DNA from: Rhodoligotrophos appendicifer
GTDB taxonomy: Bacteria > Pseudomonadota > Alphaproteobacteria > Rhizobiales > Im1
DNA: 64,000 nt
Assembly (NCBI RefSeq): GCF_007474605.1
Contig: NZ_VHKL01000011.1
Location: 167,438 to 231,437, forward strand
Direction: 5' to 3'
The notes under the pieces are model-generated. The model searched no databases. It saw only the letters and a list, made by a program, of their open reading frames with translations, and was not told the origin of the DNA. The position numbers were made by a program, and so were the translations under genes. The stretch's first letter is position 1. The number at the start of each line of letters is the position of its first letter. Positions 37,081-45,976 of the stretch are shown in pieces.

Positions 37081-37860
37081 ATGGCAAAGCCTGCACAGAT
37101 CATCCTACCAGCCTTCCTCATCCTGGTGCTCTTTTTCCTGGTCGCTCCGATCTTCGTCTCGGCGAGCGTGTCCTTCACGGCAAGCCGCTTCATGACCTTT
37201 CCGCCCGAAGGGTTCTCCTGGCGCTGGTATGGCGTGATCATGAGCGATTCGAAGTGGCGCGGGTCGCTGTTCGACACCGTGGTGATCGGCGCGCTCTGCA
37301 CCTTGATCGCGACCACGGTGGGGACCCTTTCGGCCTATGGCATCAGCCGCATCCGGCAGCCTTTCATCCGCAACGCTGTGCTGGTCGTCTTCCTGGCTCC
37401 GCTGGTCGTGCCCTATGTGTCCTTCGGGATGGCCGTCTACCCCGTCTTCGCGTGGTATCGGCTGATCGGGACCTATCCCGGCGTCGCTCTTGCCCAAGCG
37501 GTGATTTCCATCCCCTTCGTGGTCATCACCGTGATCTCCACCATCCGTCGCCGGGACCAGACCCTGGAGGCGGCCGCGCGCACCCTGGGGGCCACGCCCT
37601 TGAAAGCGTTTCGCTATGTGGTGCTGCCCCTGCTCACCCCGGGCATTCTCGCGGGAGCGGTGCTGGCCTTCATGACCTCCTTCGACGACGTGATCATGCC
37701 GATCTTCCTCGGTGGGGCGACCGTCGCCACGGTGCCGAAGACCATGCTGGACTCCCTGGCGCTGTCCAGCGATCCCTCGGTCATGGCCGCGTCCACGATC
37801 ATCTCCATGGTGGGGCTGGCGGCGTTCCTCCTGGTCAGCAGTCTGCGACGGGCGGAGTAA
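37081..37860 (+). CDS. ABC transporter permease (PotC type)
   Basis: The 259-residue inner-membrane permease has about six hydrophobic helices and EAA motif LEAAARTLGATPLKAFRYVVLPL. The ATG at 37081 is preceded by GAGGAG, while upstream TTG was rejected. It is the last gene of the second PotABCD-type transporter. The acyl-CoA dehydrogenase begins about 95 bp later on the same strand. Confidence 0.92.
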   Translation: MAKPAQIILPAFLILVLFFLVAPIFVSASVSFTASRFMTFPPEGFSWRWYGVIMSDSKWRGSLFDTVVIGALCTLIATTVGTLSAYGISRIRQPFIRNAVLVVFLAPLVVPYVSFGMAVYPVFAWYRLIGTYPGVALAQAVISIPFVVITVISTIRRRDQTLEAAARTLGATPLKAFRYVVLPLLTPGILAGAVLAFMTSFDDVIMPIFLGGATVATVPKTMLDSLALSSDPSVMAASTIISMVGLAAFLLVSSLRRAE

Positions 37861-37954
37861 AGGACAACCGGCGCCCGCCACACCAGTTCTTCAGCTCAGC
37901 CCGAAATCCATGATAGGAAATGTCCCGAGATTCACAGGTAATCCCGGAGATCGA

Positions 37955-39085
37955 ATGCGTAGGGTGCTGAGCAGCGAACACGAGATTTTCCGACAGACCG
38001 TCCGGCATTTCGTCGAGAGCGAAATCGCTCCGCATCATGCGCGCTGGGAGGAGGAAGGGATCGTCCCCCGGGATGTGTGGCTGGCGGCCGGCGAGGCGGG
38101 CCTGCTGCTCTGTGCGATCCCCGAGGAGTATGGCGGCGGGGGCGGCGATTTCGGTCATTCGGCGGTGGTCATCGAGGAACTGGCCCGGGTGAATGCGAGC
38201 GGCATCGGCTTCCCGCTGCATTCGGACATCGTCGCGCCCTATCTGCAGGCCTATGCCTCGGAGGAGATGAAGGCGCGCTGGCTGCCGCGCATGGCGAAGG
38301 GCGAGATGATCGGTGCCATCGCCATGACCGAGCCCGGAGCGGGCAGCGACCTGAAGGCGGTGCGGACCTCGGCGCGGCGCGACGGAGACGACTACGTCCT
38401 GAACGGGCAGAAGACGTTCATCACCAATGGGCAGAATGCGGGGCTGGTGATCGTCGTCGCCAAAACCGATCCGGCGCTGGGGGCCAAGGGGATCTCGCTG
38501 TTCGGGGTCGAGGAGGGGACACCGGGCTTCGCAAAGGGTCGCAAGCTCAAGAAGATCGGGTTGCTGGCGCAGGACACTTCGGAGCTGTTCTTCGACGAGG
38601 TCCGGGTGTCGGCCGCCTGCCGCCTGGGGGAGGAGAATTCAGGTTTTCCCTATCTGATGCACAACCTGCCGCAGGAACGTCTCATCATCGCGCTACGGGC
38701 AGCGGCGTCGATCGAGAGCCTGCTGGACGTAACAATCGCCTATACGCGCGACCGGAAGATCTTCGGGAAAGCGGTGGCGGAGTTCCAGAACACACGGTTC
38801 AAGCTGGCGGAGGCGAAGGCACAGGCGGCGATGCTGCGGGCCTATGTAGACCAGTGCCTCGGGCTGCATCTGGAGGGGATGCTGGAGTCGGTCGATGCCG
38901 CCCAGGTGAAACTGGTCGCCACCGAAATGCAGAACCGCTTGCTGGACGAGTTCCTGCAGCTCCATGGCGGCTATGGCTATATGAGCGAGTATGGCATTGG
39001 CCGCGCCTGGGTCGATGCGCGGGTGATGCGCATCTATGGCGGCAGCTCGGAAGTGATGAAGGAGATCATCGCCCGGACGCTCTAG
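37955..39085 (+). CDS. Acyl-CoA dehydrogenase (long-chain/LCAD-like)
   Basis: The 376-residue flavoenzyme shows AMTEPGAGSDLKAV, the FITNG loop, and a C-terminal QLHGGYGYMSEYGIGRAWVDARV block. The usual C-terminal catalytic glutamate position reads RIYGGSSEV, without the YEG Glu, while LPQERLIIA contains a Glu in the position used by long-chain and isovaleryl-CoA dehydrogenases. The base is therefore likely that Glu. It introduces a trans-2,3 double bond into an acyl-CoA with electron transfer to ETF. It ends 4 bp into the convergent OYE gene. Substrate chain length is not defined. Confidence 0.92.
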   Translation: MRRVLSSEHEIFRQTVRHFVESEIAPHHARWEEEGIVPRDVWLAAGEAGLLLCAIPEEYGGGGGDFGHSAVVIEELARVNASGIGFPLHSDIVAPYLQAYASEEMKARWLPRMAKGEMIGAIAMTEPGAGSDLKAVRTSARRDGDDYVLNGQKTFITNGQNAGLVIVVAKTDPALGAKGISLFGVEEGTPGFAKGRKLKKIGLLAQDTSELFFDEVRVSAACRLGEENSGFPYLMHNLPQERLIIALRAAASIESLLDVTIAYTRDRKIFGKAVAEFQNTRFKLAEAKAQAAMLRAYVDQCLGLHLEGMLESVDAAQVKLVATEMQNRLLDEFLQLHGGYGYMSEYGIGRAWVDARVMRIYGGSSEVMKEIIARTL

Positions 39086-40206
39086 GCCGGCGGCAGGGCG
39101 TGGGCGAGCGGATAGCCCTTCCAGGCACCGGGCAAAGCTTTGCGGTAGGGGACGGGATAGGGGACCGTCTCGCCCAAGGCGGCGGCCGCGTGCCAGGCCC
39201 AACGGGGATCATCGAGGAAGCCGCGTCCCACGGCCACGAGGTCGGCATCGCCCGAAGCGATCACCTGGTCGGCCTGCTGCGCCGTCACGATCATCCCGAC
39301 CGCCATGGCCTGGATCCCGGCCTCGCGACGCACCGCACGGGCGAAGGGCACCATGTAGCCCGGCGTCACCGGCGGTGGCTTGATGTGGGGCGAGCCGGCC
39401 CCGCCCGAGGTGGTCATGTAGGCGACGCCCAGGTCCTTGAGGGCCTTCGCATAGGCGATGGTGTCGTCCAGGGTAACGCCGTCATCGTGCCAATCCTCGC
39501 CATTGGCGCGGACGCCGAGGGGCTTTGTGGGGGACAGAGCCGCGCGCACGCCGGCGATCACCTCCAGGGGGAAACGGTGCCGGTTCTCCCGCGAGCCGCC
39601 ATAATCGTCCTGGCGGTGGTTCGAGTTCGGTGCGCGAAAGGCGTGGAGCAGATAGCCGTGGGCGCCGTGGATCTCGACCAGGTCGAAGCCGCAGCGGTCG
39701 GCGCGGCGGGCGGCGTCGGCGAAGGCTTCGCGCACCTCCACCAGGCCGCGGGCATCAAGGGCCTCGGGTTCGGCCCAGCCGTCGCTATAGGACACGGCCG
39801 AGGGCGCGATGCCGGGCCAGCCGCCTTCCTCGGCCAGCAAGGGGCGCGCGCGCTCGCCATCGCCGGGCACGGTGCGTGCGCCCTTGCGGCCGGCATGGCC
39901 GAGCTGGATGCCGATCGCGATGTCCGAATTCTGCCGGATGTCCTCGATGAGCCGGGCGAAGGCTTCCTCCTGCTGGTCGTTGTAGAGGCCGAGGTCCCGC
40001 AGCGAAATGCGGCCCCGGGCCTCGACGGCGGTGCATTCGACGATCATCAGGCCGGCGCCGGACAGGCTGAGCCCGCCCAGATGGAATCTATGCCAGGAGG
40101 TGAGCAGGCCGTCGGCCGCGGCGCTGTACATGCACATGGGCGAGACGGCGATGCGGTTGGCGAGCGTCAGGCCGTCGAGAGTGAGAGGTGTGAAGAGATG
40201 GCTCAT
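39082..40206 (-). CDS. NADH:flavin oxidoreductase, OYE/YqjM class
   Basis: The 374-residue TIM-barrel flavoprotein has SPMCMYSA with the conserved cysteine of YqjM, IQLGHAGRKGA, EIHGAHGYLLHAF and the C-terminal VGMIVTAQQ/VAVGRGFLDDP loop. It reduces enones or other activated alkenes with NADPH. The ATG at 40206 was chosen because the longer opening is not conserved. It is followed on the same strand by nothing close, while an SDR gene starts 4 bp upstream of its start region (ends at 40211), so the two form a small operon. Confidence 0.93.
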   Translation of the reverse strand: MSHLFTPLTLDGLTLANRIAVSPMCMYSAAADGLLTSWHRFHLGGLSLSGAGLMIVECTAVEARGRISLRDLGLYNDQQEEAFARLIEDIRQNSDIAIGIQLGHAGRKGARTVPGDGERARPLLAEEGGWPGIAPSAVSYSDGWAEPEALDARGLVEVREAFADAARRADRCGFDLVEIHGAHGYLLHAFRAPNSNHRQDDYGGSRENRHRFPLEVIAGVRAALSPTKPLGVRANGEDWHDDGVTLDDTIAYAKALKDLGVAYMTTSGGAGSPHIKPPPVTPGYMVPFARAVRREAGIQAMAVGMIVTAQQADQVIASGDADLVAVGRGFLDDPRWAWHAAAALGETVPYPVPYRKALPGAWKGYPLAHALPPA

Positions 40207-40210
40207 GGGA

Positions 40211-41020
40211 TCACCGTGGCTTGAAGCCGACCATGCGGGTGATGCCGCCATCGACGATCAACTCCTGGCCGGTGATGTAGCGGGCATGGTCGGAAGCGAG
40301 GAACAGGGCGGCGTGGGCGATATCCCAGGCATCGCCCATGCGGCCCATGGGGACCGCCTCGGCCCGGCGACGCCGGACCTCATCCATCTGCGCGGCGCCC
40401 GCGATGGCGCTGTAGGGGGCGACGATGGTCGGCGTGTCCATGAGGCCCGGGGTGACCACATTGGCGCGGATGCCGCGGGAGGCATGCTCGAGGGCGATCG
40501 CCCGGGTGAATTGGGTGACACCCGCCTTCGACGCTTCGTAGCTGGCCATGGGCGAGCCGAGCCAGCGCATGGAGGATATGGAGGAAATGTTGACGATGGC
40601 GCCGCTGCCGGCTTCGATCATGGCGGGAAGCACGGTGCGGCAGGTCAGGAACATGCTGCGCAGGTTGATGGCGAAGATGTCGTCCCAGTCCTTGGCCGAG
40701 ACATCCACCGTGGCGCCGGGGCGGGTGAGACCGACATTGTTGTGGAGGACATCGATGCGGTCGGTGGCGGCGAAGACCTGATCGAACAGTGCCAGGATGC
40801 TGTCCTCGGAGGTCACGTCGACGGTCCCGACCTCGCAGGCGCCGCCTTCGCCGCGGATGATCTCCTGAGTCTCGCGTGCGGCTTCGAGATTGACATCGGC
40901 GGCGAAGACGCGGGCCCCTTCGCGCGCATAGAGCACGGCGGCCGCCTTGCCATTGCCCCAGCCGGGCCCGATGGAGCCGGCGCCGACCACCACTACGATC
41001 TTGTCCTTGAAACGATTCAT
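40211..41020 (-). CDS. Short-chain dehydrogenase/reductase, extended-glycine-loop subgroup
   Basis: The 269-residue SDR has an unusual glycine-rich nucleotide loop VGAGSIGPGWGNGKA (about 12-26) and the catalytic Ser146/147, Tyr161 and Lys165 (ASYEASK). NNVG near 94-97 and the closing ITGQELIVDGG are standard. It probably oxidises a hydroxyacyl or cyclic alcohol intermediate. It lies just before the OYE gene on the same strand and is divergent from the IclR gene. Confidence 0.92.
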   Translation of the reverse strand: MNRFKDKIVVVVGAGSIGPGWGNGKAAAVLYAREGARVFAADVNLEAARETQEIIRGEGGACEVGTVDVTSEDSILALFDQVFAATDRIDVLHNNVGLTRPGATVDVSAKDWDDIFAINLRSMFLTCRTVLPAMIEAGSGAIVNISSISSMRWLGSPMASYEASKAGVTQFTRAIALEHASRGIRANVVTPGLMDTPTIVAPYSAIAGAAQMDEVRRRRAEAVPMGRMGDAWDIAHAALFLASDHARYITGQELIVDGGITRMVGFKPR

Positions 41021-41101
41021 GCTCCTGCTCCCCGGGTCAGACGGTCGCCGAAAAAGTCTCTGCAGTTCTTTGGAATAGTGCCTTCTCCATCACGAATGAT
41101 T

Positions 41102-41115
41102 TTCTTCTGGAAGAA
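41102..41115. promoter_or_regulatory. Inverted repeat TTCTTC-TG-GAAGAA in SDR/iclR intergenic region
   Basis: Perfect 6-bp arms with a 2-bp spacer in the divergent region, 70 bp before the IclR-type start. A similar TTC-TTTG-GAA lies at 41066-41075. Either could be an IclR-family operator. The TATAAT at 41144-41149 may be the -10 element of the IclR promoter, but the -35 match is poor. Confidence 0.35.
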
Positions 41116-41184
41116 TATAATTTATCGCAGTGCAGCACTCTGTTATAATTCTCGATAGCGAATAGCGACCAACCGGGAACCTTC

Positions 41185-42027
41185 ATGGCCGATGCCGTCC
41201 TCATGGCGAAACGCTCCAAAGATGCACAATCTGCGGGGACCGAAAGACCGGCCGCTCGGGTCGACGGCGAGGCCTCGCCAGCCGCAAAGGTCGTCGGCGC
41301 CGTTTCGAGCGCGGTGAAGATCCTGCGCTATCTCAGCCGCAGCCCGGACCCGGTCGGCGTCACCCGCATCGCCAAGGACCTCAAACTCAACCCGTCGACC
41401 TGCTTCAACATCCTGCGGACGCTGGCCGGGGACGATTTCGTCGCCTTCGATCCGGCGGCAAAAACCTATGTGATCAGCTGGGGCGTCATGGATCTGGCCC
41501 GAGGCGCGACAGCCTTGCGCGGGGACATCAGTTCGGTGCAGCCGGTGATGGAGCGCATCGCTCTCGATCACGGGGTGACGGTGACCCTGTGGCAGCCCAT
41601 CTCGCAGAACCGCAAGGTCCTGATCCTGAGCGCGCATACGCGCAATGCGATGCGGATCCAGATGTCGGTCGGGCAAAGGCTGCCCATCCTCATCGGTGCC
41701 ACCGGACGGGTCATGGCCGCCTTCTCGACCCTTTCCAGGGCGGACATCCGCAAGCGTTTCGACGAGATCCGCTGGGATCGGCCGATCAGCTTCGAAGATT
41801 TCCTGCAGCAGGTGCGGGAGACCGCCGAGCAGGGATGGTCGATCGACGATGGAAATTTCGCCGCCGGAACCGTCTCCGTCGCCGTGCCGATCCTGAATGA
41901 TGCGGGAACCGCGACCATGGCGGTCACGGCCACGATGTTCGCCGGGCAATACGACAAGGAGCGGGCCGCCTCGGTCGTCGCCGACCTGCAGGAGTTCGCC
42001 CTGCGGTGCAAGCATCTCGCCGGCTGA
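41185..42027 (+). CDS. IclR family transcriptional regulator
   Basis: The 280-residue regulator has an N-terminal helix-turn-helix (VKILRYLSRSPDPVGVTRIAKDLKLNPSTCFNILRTL in parts, about residues 43-80) and an IclR effector domain (residues ~105-270) with SVGQRLPILIGATGRVMAA. It is divergent from the SDR/OYE pair and convergent with the aldo/keto reductase of the TRAP operon. It is the only regulator in this part of the window and probably controls one or both. IclR family members respond to aromatic or carboxylic acids. Confidence 0.92.
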   Translation: MADAVLMAKRSKDAQSAGTERPAARVDGEASPAAKVVGAVSSAVKILRYLSRSPDPVGVTRIAKDLKLNPSTCFNILRTLAGDDFVAFDPAAKTYVISWGVMDLARGATALRGDISSVQPVMERIALDHGVTVTLWQPISQNRKVLILSAHTRNAMRIQMSVGQRLPILIGATGRVMAAFSTLSRADIRKRFDEIRWDRPISFEDFLQQVRETAEQGWSIDDGNFAAGTVSVAVPILNDAGTATMAVTATMFAGQYDKERAASVVADLQEFALRCKHLAG

Positions 42028-42030
42028 TCG

Positions 42031-43020
42031 TCAGGAGACCGCCGGCGTCGGCACCCAGTGGCGCGAGCCTGCGAATTCCGTGGAGGAGAGGTCGATGGAG
42101 GCCAGCTCCTCCTTCGTCAGCAGAATATCGACGGCGCCGGCATTCTCCTCGAGATATTTGATCCGCTTCGTCCCCGGGATGGGCACGATGTCGTTGCCCT
42201 GGCCGAACAGCCAGGCGAGCGCGATCTGGCCCAGGGTGCAGCCACGCTTGGCCGCCAGGGCCTTCACATTCTGCAGGAGCTCGAGATTGCGATCGATGTT
42301 GCCTTCCTGGAAGCGCGGCGAGTTCTGGCGGATGTCGTTGTCGTTCAAGACGGACGTGGAGGTGATGGCGCCGGTCAGGAAGCCGCGGCCGAGGGGACTG
42401 TACGGCACGAAGGCGATGTCGAGGGCACGGCAGGCCGGCAGGGTCTCGGCCTCGACGGCGCGTTCCCAGAGGGAATATTCCGACTGCAGGGCGGCAATGG
42501 GATGGACCGCGCTGGCGCGCTTCAGGATGTCGGCGCCGACCTCGGAGAGACCGATGCCACGGATCTTGCCTTCGTTCATCAGCTGGCCGAGTGCGCCCAC
42601 GGTGTCTTCGATGGGGATGTTCGGGTCCATGCGGTGGACGTAATAAAGATCGATGTAATCGGTGCCGAGGCGCTTGAGGGAGGCTTCGCAACAGGCGCGC
42701 ATATAGTCGGGGCGGTTGTTCAGGTCGCGGTCGTAGAGACTGCCGGAGGGGCCGGTCGGATCCCGCACGATCCCGAATTTCGAGGCTACCAGCACCCGTT
42801 CGCGGCGGCCCGCGATGGCCTTGCCGACGAGCTCCTCGTTATGGCCGCGGCCATAGATGTCAGAGGTGTCGAGCATGGTGATGCCGAGTTCGATGGTGCG
42901 GTCGAGGGTCTTGAGCGACTGGGCGTCGTCCTGGGGACCGTAGAATTCGGACATGCCCATGCAGCCGAGCCCCAGGGCCGAGCTGAGCAGTCCCGATTTT
43001 CCAAGCCGTACCTGGCGCAT
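42031..43020 (-). CDS. Aldo/keto reductase
   Basis: The 329-residue (beta/alpha)8 reductase has the conserved catalytic set: Asp and Tyr in LDTSDIYG, Lys in VASKFG and His in YYVHRMD, with a late cofactor segment PIPGTKRI. It reduces aldehydes or ketones with NADPH. The start ATG 43020 has a strong AGGAGG. It is the last gene of the minus-strand beta-oxidation operon and follows the thiolase gene after about 30 bp. Confidence 0.93.
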   Translation of the reverse strand: MRQVRLGKSGLLSSALGLGCMGMSEFYGPQDDAQSLKTLDRTIELGITMLDTSDIYGRGHNEELVGKAIAGRRERVLVASKFGIVRDPTGPSGSLYDRDLNNRPDYMRACCEASLKRLGTDYIDLYYVHRMDPNIPIEDTVGALGQLMNEGKIRGIGLSEVGADILKRASAVHPIAALQSEYSLWERAVEAETLPACRALDIAFVPYSPLGRGFLTGAITSTSVLNDNDIRQNSPRFQEGNIDRNLELLQNVKALAAKRGCTLGQIALAWLFGQGNDIVPIPGTKRIKYLEENAGAVDILLTKEELASIDLSSTEFAGSRHWVPTPAVS

Positions 43021-43051
43021 GTTCTTCCTCCTGCCGACGATGGAGCCGGCG

Positions 43052-44224
43052 TCAATCCAGACGTTCGATGATGGTGGCGGTGCCGAGACCGCCGGCGCAG
43101 CACATGGTCTGAAGGCCGTAGCGGGCGCCGCGACGATCCATTTCGTGAAGCAGGGTGGTCAGCAAGCGGGCGCCGCTCGCGCCGAGGGGGTGGCCCAGGG
43201 CGATGGCGCCGCCATTGACGTTCAACCGGTCGTGGCCGACGCCGAATTCCTTCATCCACATGAGCGGCACCGGGGCGAAGGCCTCGTTCACCTCGAAGAG
43301 GTCGATCTCGTCGATGGACAGGCCGGCGCGGTCCAGCACCCGGCGCGTGGCGGCGAGGGGTCCGGTGAGCATGAGGGTCGGGTCGGAGCCCACCGTGGTC
43401 ATGGCGGCGATGCGGGCGCGGGGCTTCAGGCCGTGCTTCTCCGCCGCTTCACGGGATGCGACCAGCAGGGCAGCTGCACCATCCGAGATCTGGGAGGCAT
43501 TGCCCGCCGTGACGCGGCCGTCGGGGCGGAAGCTCGTCTTCAGGGTCGCGAGCTTCTCCAGGGTCGTGCCACGGCGGATGGTCTCGTCGGCGGTCAGGAC
43601 AATGTTCGCCGGTTCGGCGCCGGGTTCCTGCCAGGCGTTCACTTCGACGGGGATCTTCTGGCCCTCGAAGCGACCTTCATCGTCCGCCTGGGCCGCACGT
43701 CTATGGCTCTCCATGGCATAGGCGTCGAGGTCGTCGCGGGTCATGGTCCACTGGTCGGCGATGCGCTCGGCCGCCTCGCCTTGAGAGGTCATCTCGAAGC
43801 GGTCCAGGAGCTTGTGGCCGAAAGGCTCGCCATGGATTTCCCGGTTGCTGCCCATGGGAACGCGGCTCATGGATTCGACGCCGCCGGCCACGACCATGTC
43901 GACCATGCCAGAGGCGATCTCGCCTGCGGCCATGTGAAGGGCGGCCTCGGAGGAGCCGCATTTGCGGTCGATGGTCACGCCGGGGATGGTTTCGGGCCAG
44001 CCGGCGCCCAATAGAGAGGTGCGTGCCACGTTGGCGCTCTGCTCGCCGATCTGGGTGACGCAGCCGAAGATCACGTCATCAATGGCGGAGGGCTGGAGGC
44101 CGTTGCGCTCGAGGAGCGCATTCAGGACCAAAGCGCCGAGATGGTCGCCGCGGACCTGGCTCAGAGCGCCACGGAAGCGCCCGATGGGGGTGCGGACGGC
44201 ATCGATGATGACCGGGTCGTTCAT
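43052..44224 (-). CDS. Thiolase family acetyl-CoA acyltransferase
   Basis: The 390-residue thiolase has the nucleophilic Cys89 (DRKCGSSEAA), GGAIALGHPLGASGAR with the catalytic His, and the C-terminal QTMCCAGGLGTA cysteine. It cleaves 3-ketoacyl-CoA to acetyl-CoA and a shortened acyl-CoA. The ATG overlaps the stop of the 3-hydroxyacyl-CoA dehydrogenase gene by 4 bp, so the two are coupled. It lies in the operon after enoyl-CoA hydratase and 3-hydroxyacyl-CoA dehydrogenase, which gives a full beta-oxidation turn. Confidence 0.95.
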   Translation of the reverse strand: MNDPVIIDAVRTPIGRFRGALSQVRGDHLGALVLNALLERNGLQPSAIDDVIFGCVTQIGEQSANVARTSLLGAGWPETIPGVTIDRKCGSSEAALHMAAGEIASGMVDMVVAGGVESMSRVPMGSNREIHGEPFGHKLLDRFEMTSQGEAAERIADQWTMTRDDLDAYAMESHRRAAQADDEGRFEGQKIPVEVNAWQEPGAEPANIVLTADETIRRGTTLEKLATLKTSFRPDGRVTAGNASQISDGAAALLVASREAAEKHGLKPRARIAAMTTVGSDPTLMLTGPLAATRRVLDRAGLSIDEIDLFEVNEAFAPVPLMWMKEFGVGHDRLNVNGGAIALGHPLGASGARLLTTLLHEMDRRGARYGLQTMCCAGGLGTATIIERLD

Positions 44225-45117
44225 AGATGGGCCCTCAAGCCGGAGCCCGGCACCTTCTCGCCATTCTCATATTTGTAGACGCCGTGGCCCACCTTGCGGC
44301 CGTAGCGGCCGGCCTTGACCATCTTGCCGATGAGCGGGCAGGGGCGGAACTTCTCGCCCAGGGTCTGATGAAGATGCTGAAGCACGGCGTAGCGCGTGTC
44401 CCAGCCCGTGAGGTCGCCGAGCTCGAGGGGACCCATGGGGTGATTGAAGGCCAGGCGCAACGCGGTGTCGATGTCCTCTGCGGTCGCCACGCCCTCGGAC
44501 AGCATCCACATGGCCTCATTGCCGAGCATGGCCGACATGCGGCTGGTGGTGAAGCCGGGGGCCTCGTTGACGACGATGAAGGTCTTGCCGATGGCGGTGG
44601 ACCATTCCTTCAGGCGCTCGACGGTCGCCTCGCTGGTCTGGAGCCCACGGATGATCTCGACGAGCTTCATCTTGTGGACGGGATTGAAGAAATGCATGCC
44701 GACGACCCGCTCGGGATGCGCCGAGGCGGCCGCGATCTCGGTGATGCTGAGGGCCGAGGTGTTGGTGGCGAGTACAGTGTCGGTGCCGACGACTGCATCG
44801 ATCTCGCGCATGATCTTCAGCTTGACGTCGAGCTTCTCGGTCGCCGTTTCGATGACGAGAGTGGCTCCCTTGGCCGCCTCGGCGGCGCTGGTCGAGGTCG
44901 CGAGCGCCGCTATGGCGGCAGCGGCCTTATCGGCAGGGACCTTGCCCAGCTTCACGCCGCCCTGGATGATGGCTTCGATCGCAGCGACCGCCTTGTCGAG
45001 CACGGGCTGGCTGACATCGACCATGACGACTTCCGGTCCGGCCAGAGCGAAAGCGTGGGCGATGCCGAGCCCCATCTGGCCCGCTCCAATGACGACAACT
45101 TTCTGTTTCTCTGGCAC
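44221..45117 (-). CDS. 3-hydroxyacyl-CoA dehydrogenase
   Basis: The 298-residue NAD-dependent enzyme starts VVVIGAGQMGLGIAHAFALAG (Rossmann) and has ATNTSALSIT, the HFFNPVHKMKLVEI segment with the catalytic His, and a C-terminal domain with NHPMGPLELGDLTGWDT. Its GTG start has a weak AGGAC signal. It oxidises the 3-hydroxyacyl-CoA produced by the hydratase upstream. It overlaps the thiolase gene by 4 bp. Confidence 0.95.
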   Translation of the reverse strand: MPEKQKVVVIGAGQMGLGIAHAFALAGPEVVMVDVSQPVLDKAVAAIEAIIQGGVKLGKVPADKAAAAIAALATSTSAAEAAKGATLVIETATEKLDVKLKIMREIDAVVGTDTVLATNTSALSITEIAAASAHPERVVGMHFFNPVHKMKLVEIIRGLQTSEATVERLKEWSTAIGKTFIVVNEAPGFTTSRMSAMLGNEAMWMLSEGVATAEDIDTALRLAFNHPMGPLELGDLTGWDTRYAVLQHLHQTLGEKFRPCPLIGKMVKAGRYGRKVGHGVYKYENGEKVPGSGLRAHL

Positions 45118-45151
45118 GTCCTGTGTCCTGTCTCGATGATGGTGAGCGGCG

Positions 45152-45976
45152 TCACTCGCCGGTGAATTGAGGCGCGCGCTTCTCGACGAAGGCGCGCGCG
45201 GCTTCGATCTTGTCCTGCGTGGACAGAAGCAGGCTGAAGAGGTTGGCCTCCAGTGCCATGCCGTCTGCCAGAGCCATGCCGGCGCCCTTCACGGTCGCCT
45301 CCTTCACGTAGAGCGTGGCCAAGGGCGCGCGGGCGGCAATCTTCAGCGCCAGCGCCAGCGCTTCGGGAAGGAGAGATTCGACATTCTCAACGAGGCGCGA
45401 CACGAGGCCGAGGCGCAGGGCTTCGGCAGCATCGATCCGATCGCCGGTGAGGAGCATGTCCAGGGCCGGACCCAAGCCGATGACCCGGGGCAGACGCTGG
45501 GTTCCGCCGGCGCCGGGAATGAGGCCGAGGCCGGTTTCCGGCAGGCTGAATTTCGCGTCGGGGGCGGCGATGCGGATGTCGCAGGCCAGGGCCATTTCGA
45601 GGCCGCCGCCCATGCAGGCGCCGTGAATCGCGGCGATGATCGGCTTGGTGGTGCGGTCGAAAGCCTGGATCCAGGGATCGCGGGTGAGCCGGCGCCGGGC
45701 GGCGACCGGCGTTTCGGCGTCGCGTTTTTCCTTAATGTCGGCCCCGGCGCAGAAGCCACGGGGGCCGGCCCCATGGATGAGGATGACGCGGATGTCCGGG
45801 TCCTCATCAGCCTGCCTGAGGGCTGCGGGCAAGCCATTGCGGATCGCGTCATTGATGGCGTTGATGCTGTCGGGGCGGTTGAGCGTGATGACGGCCACCG
45901 CGCCCCGGGTCTCGACGAGAAGGGCGGGCTGGGGGTCAATGCTCATCCCGGCACTATCCTTGTGCAAATGGTTCAT
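45152..45976 (-). CDS. Enoyl-CoA hydratase/isomerase family protein
   Basis: The 274-residue crotonase has AVITLNRPDSINAIN, the oxyanion loop CAGADIKE, the CMGGGLEMALACD helix region and SLPETGLGLIPGAGGTQRLPR with the second catalytic glutamate. The start at 45976 overlaps the DctM stop by one base (TGATG), and an internal ATG at 45946 is possible. It hydrates 2-enoyl-CoA. It is co-transcribed with the TRAP transporter and the dehydrogenase and thiolase genes. Confidence 0.93.
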   Translation of the reverse strand: MNHLHKDSAGMSIDPQPALLVETRGAVAVITLNRPDSINAINDAIRNGLPAALRQADEDPDIRVILIHGAGPRGFCAGADIKEKRDAETPVAARRRLTRDPWIQAFDRTTKPIIAAIHGACMGGGLEMALACDIRIAAPDAKFSLPETGLGLIPGAGGTQRLPRVIGLGPALDMLLTGDRIDAAEALRLGLVSRLVENVESLLPEALALALKIAARAPLATLYVKEATVKGAGMALADGMALEANLFSLLLSTQDKIEAARAFVEKRAPQFTGE

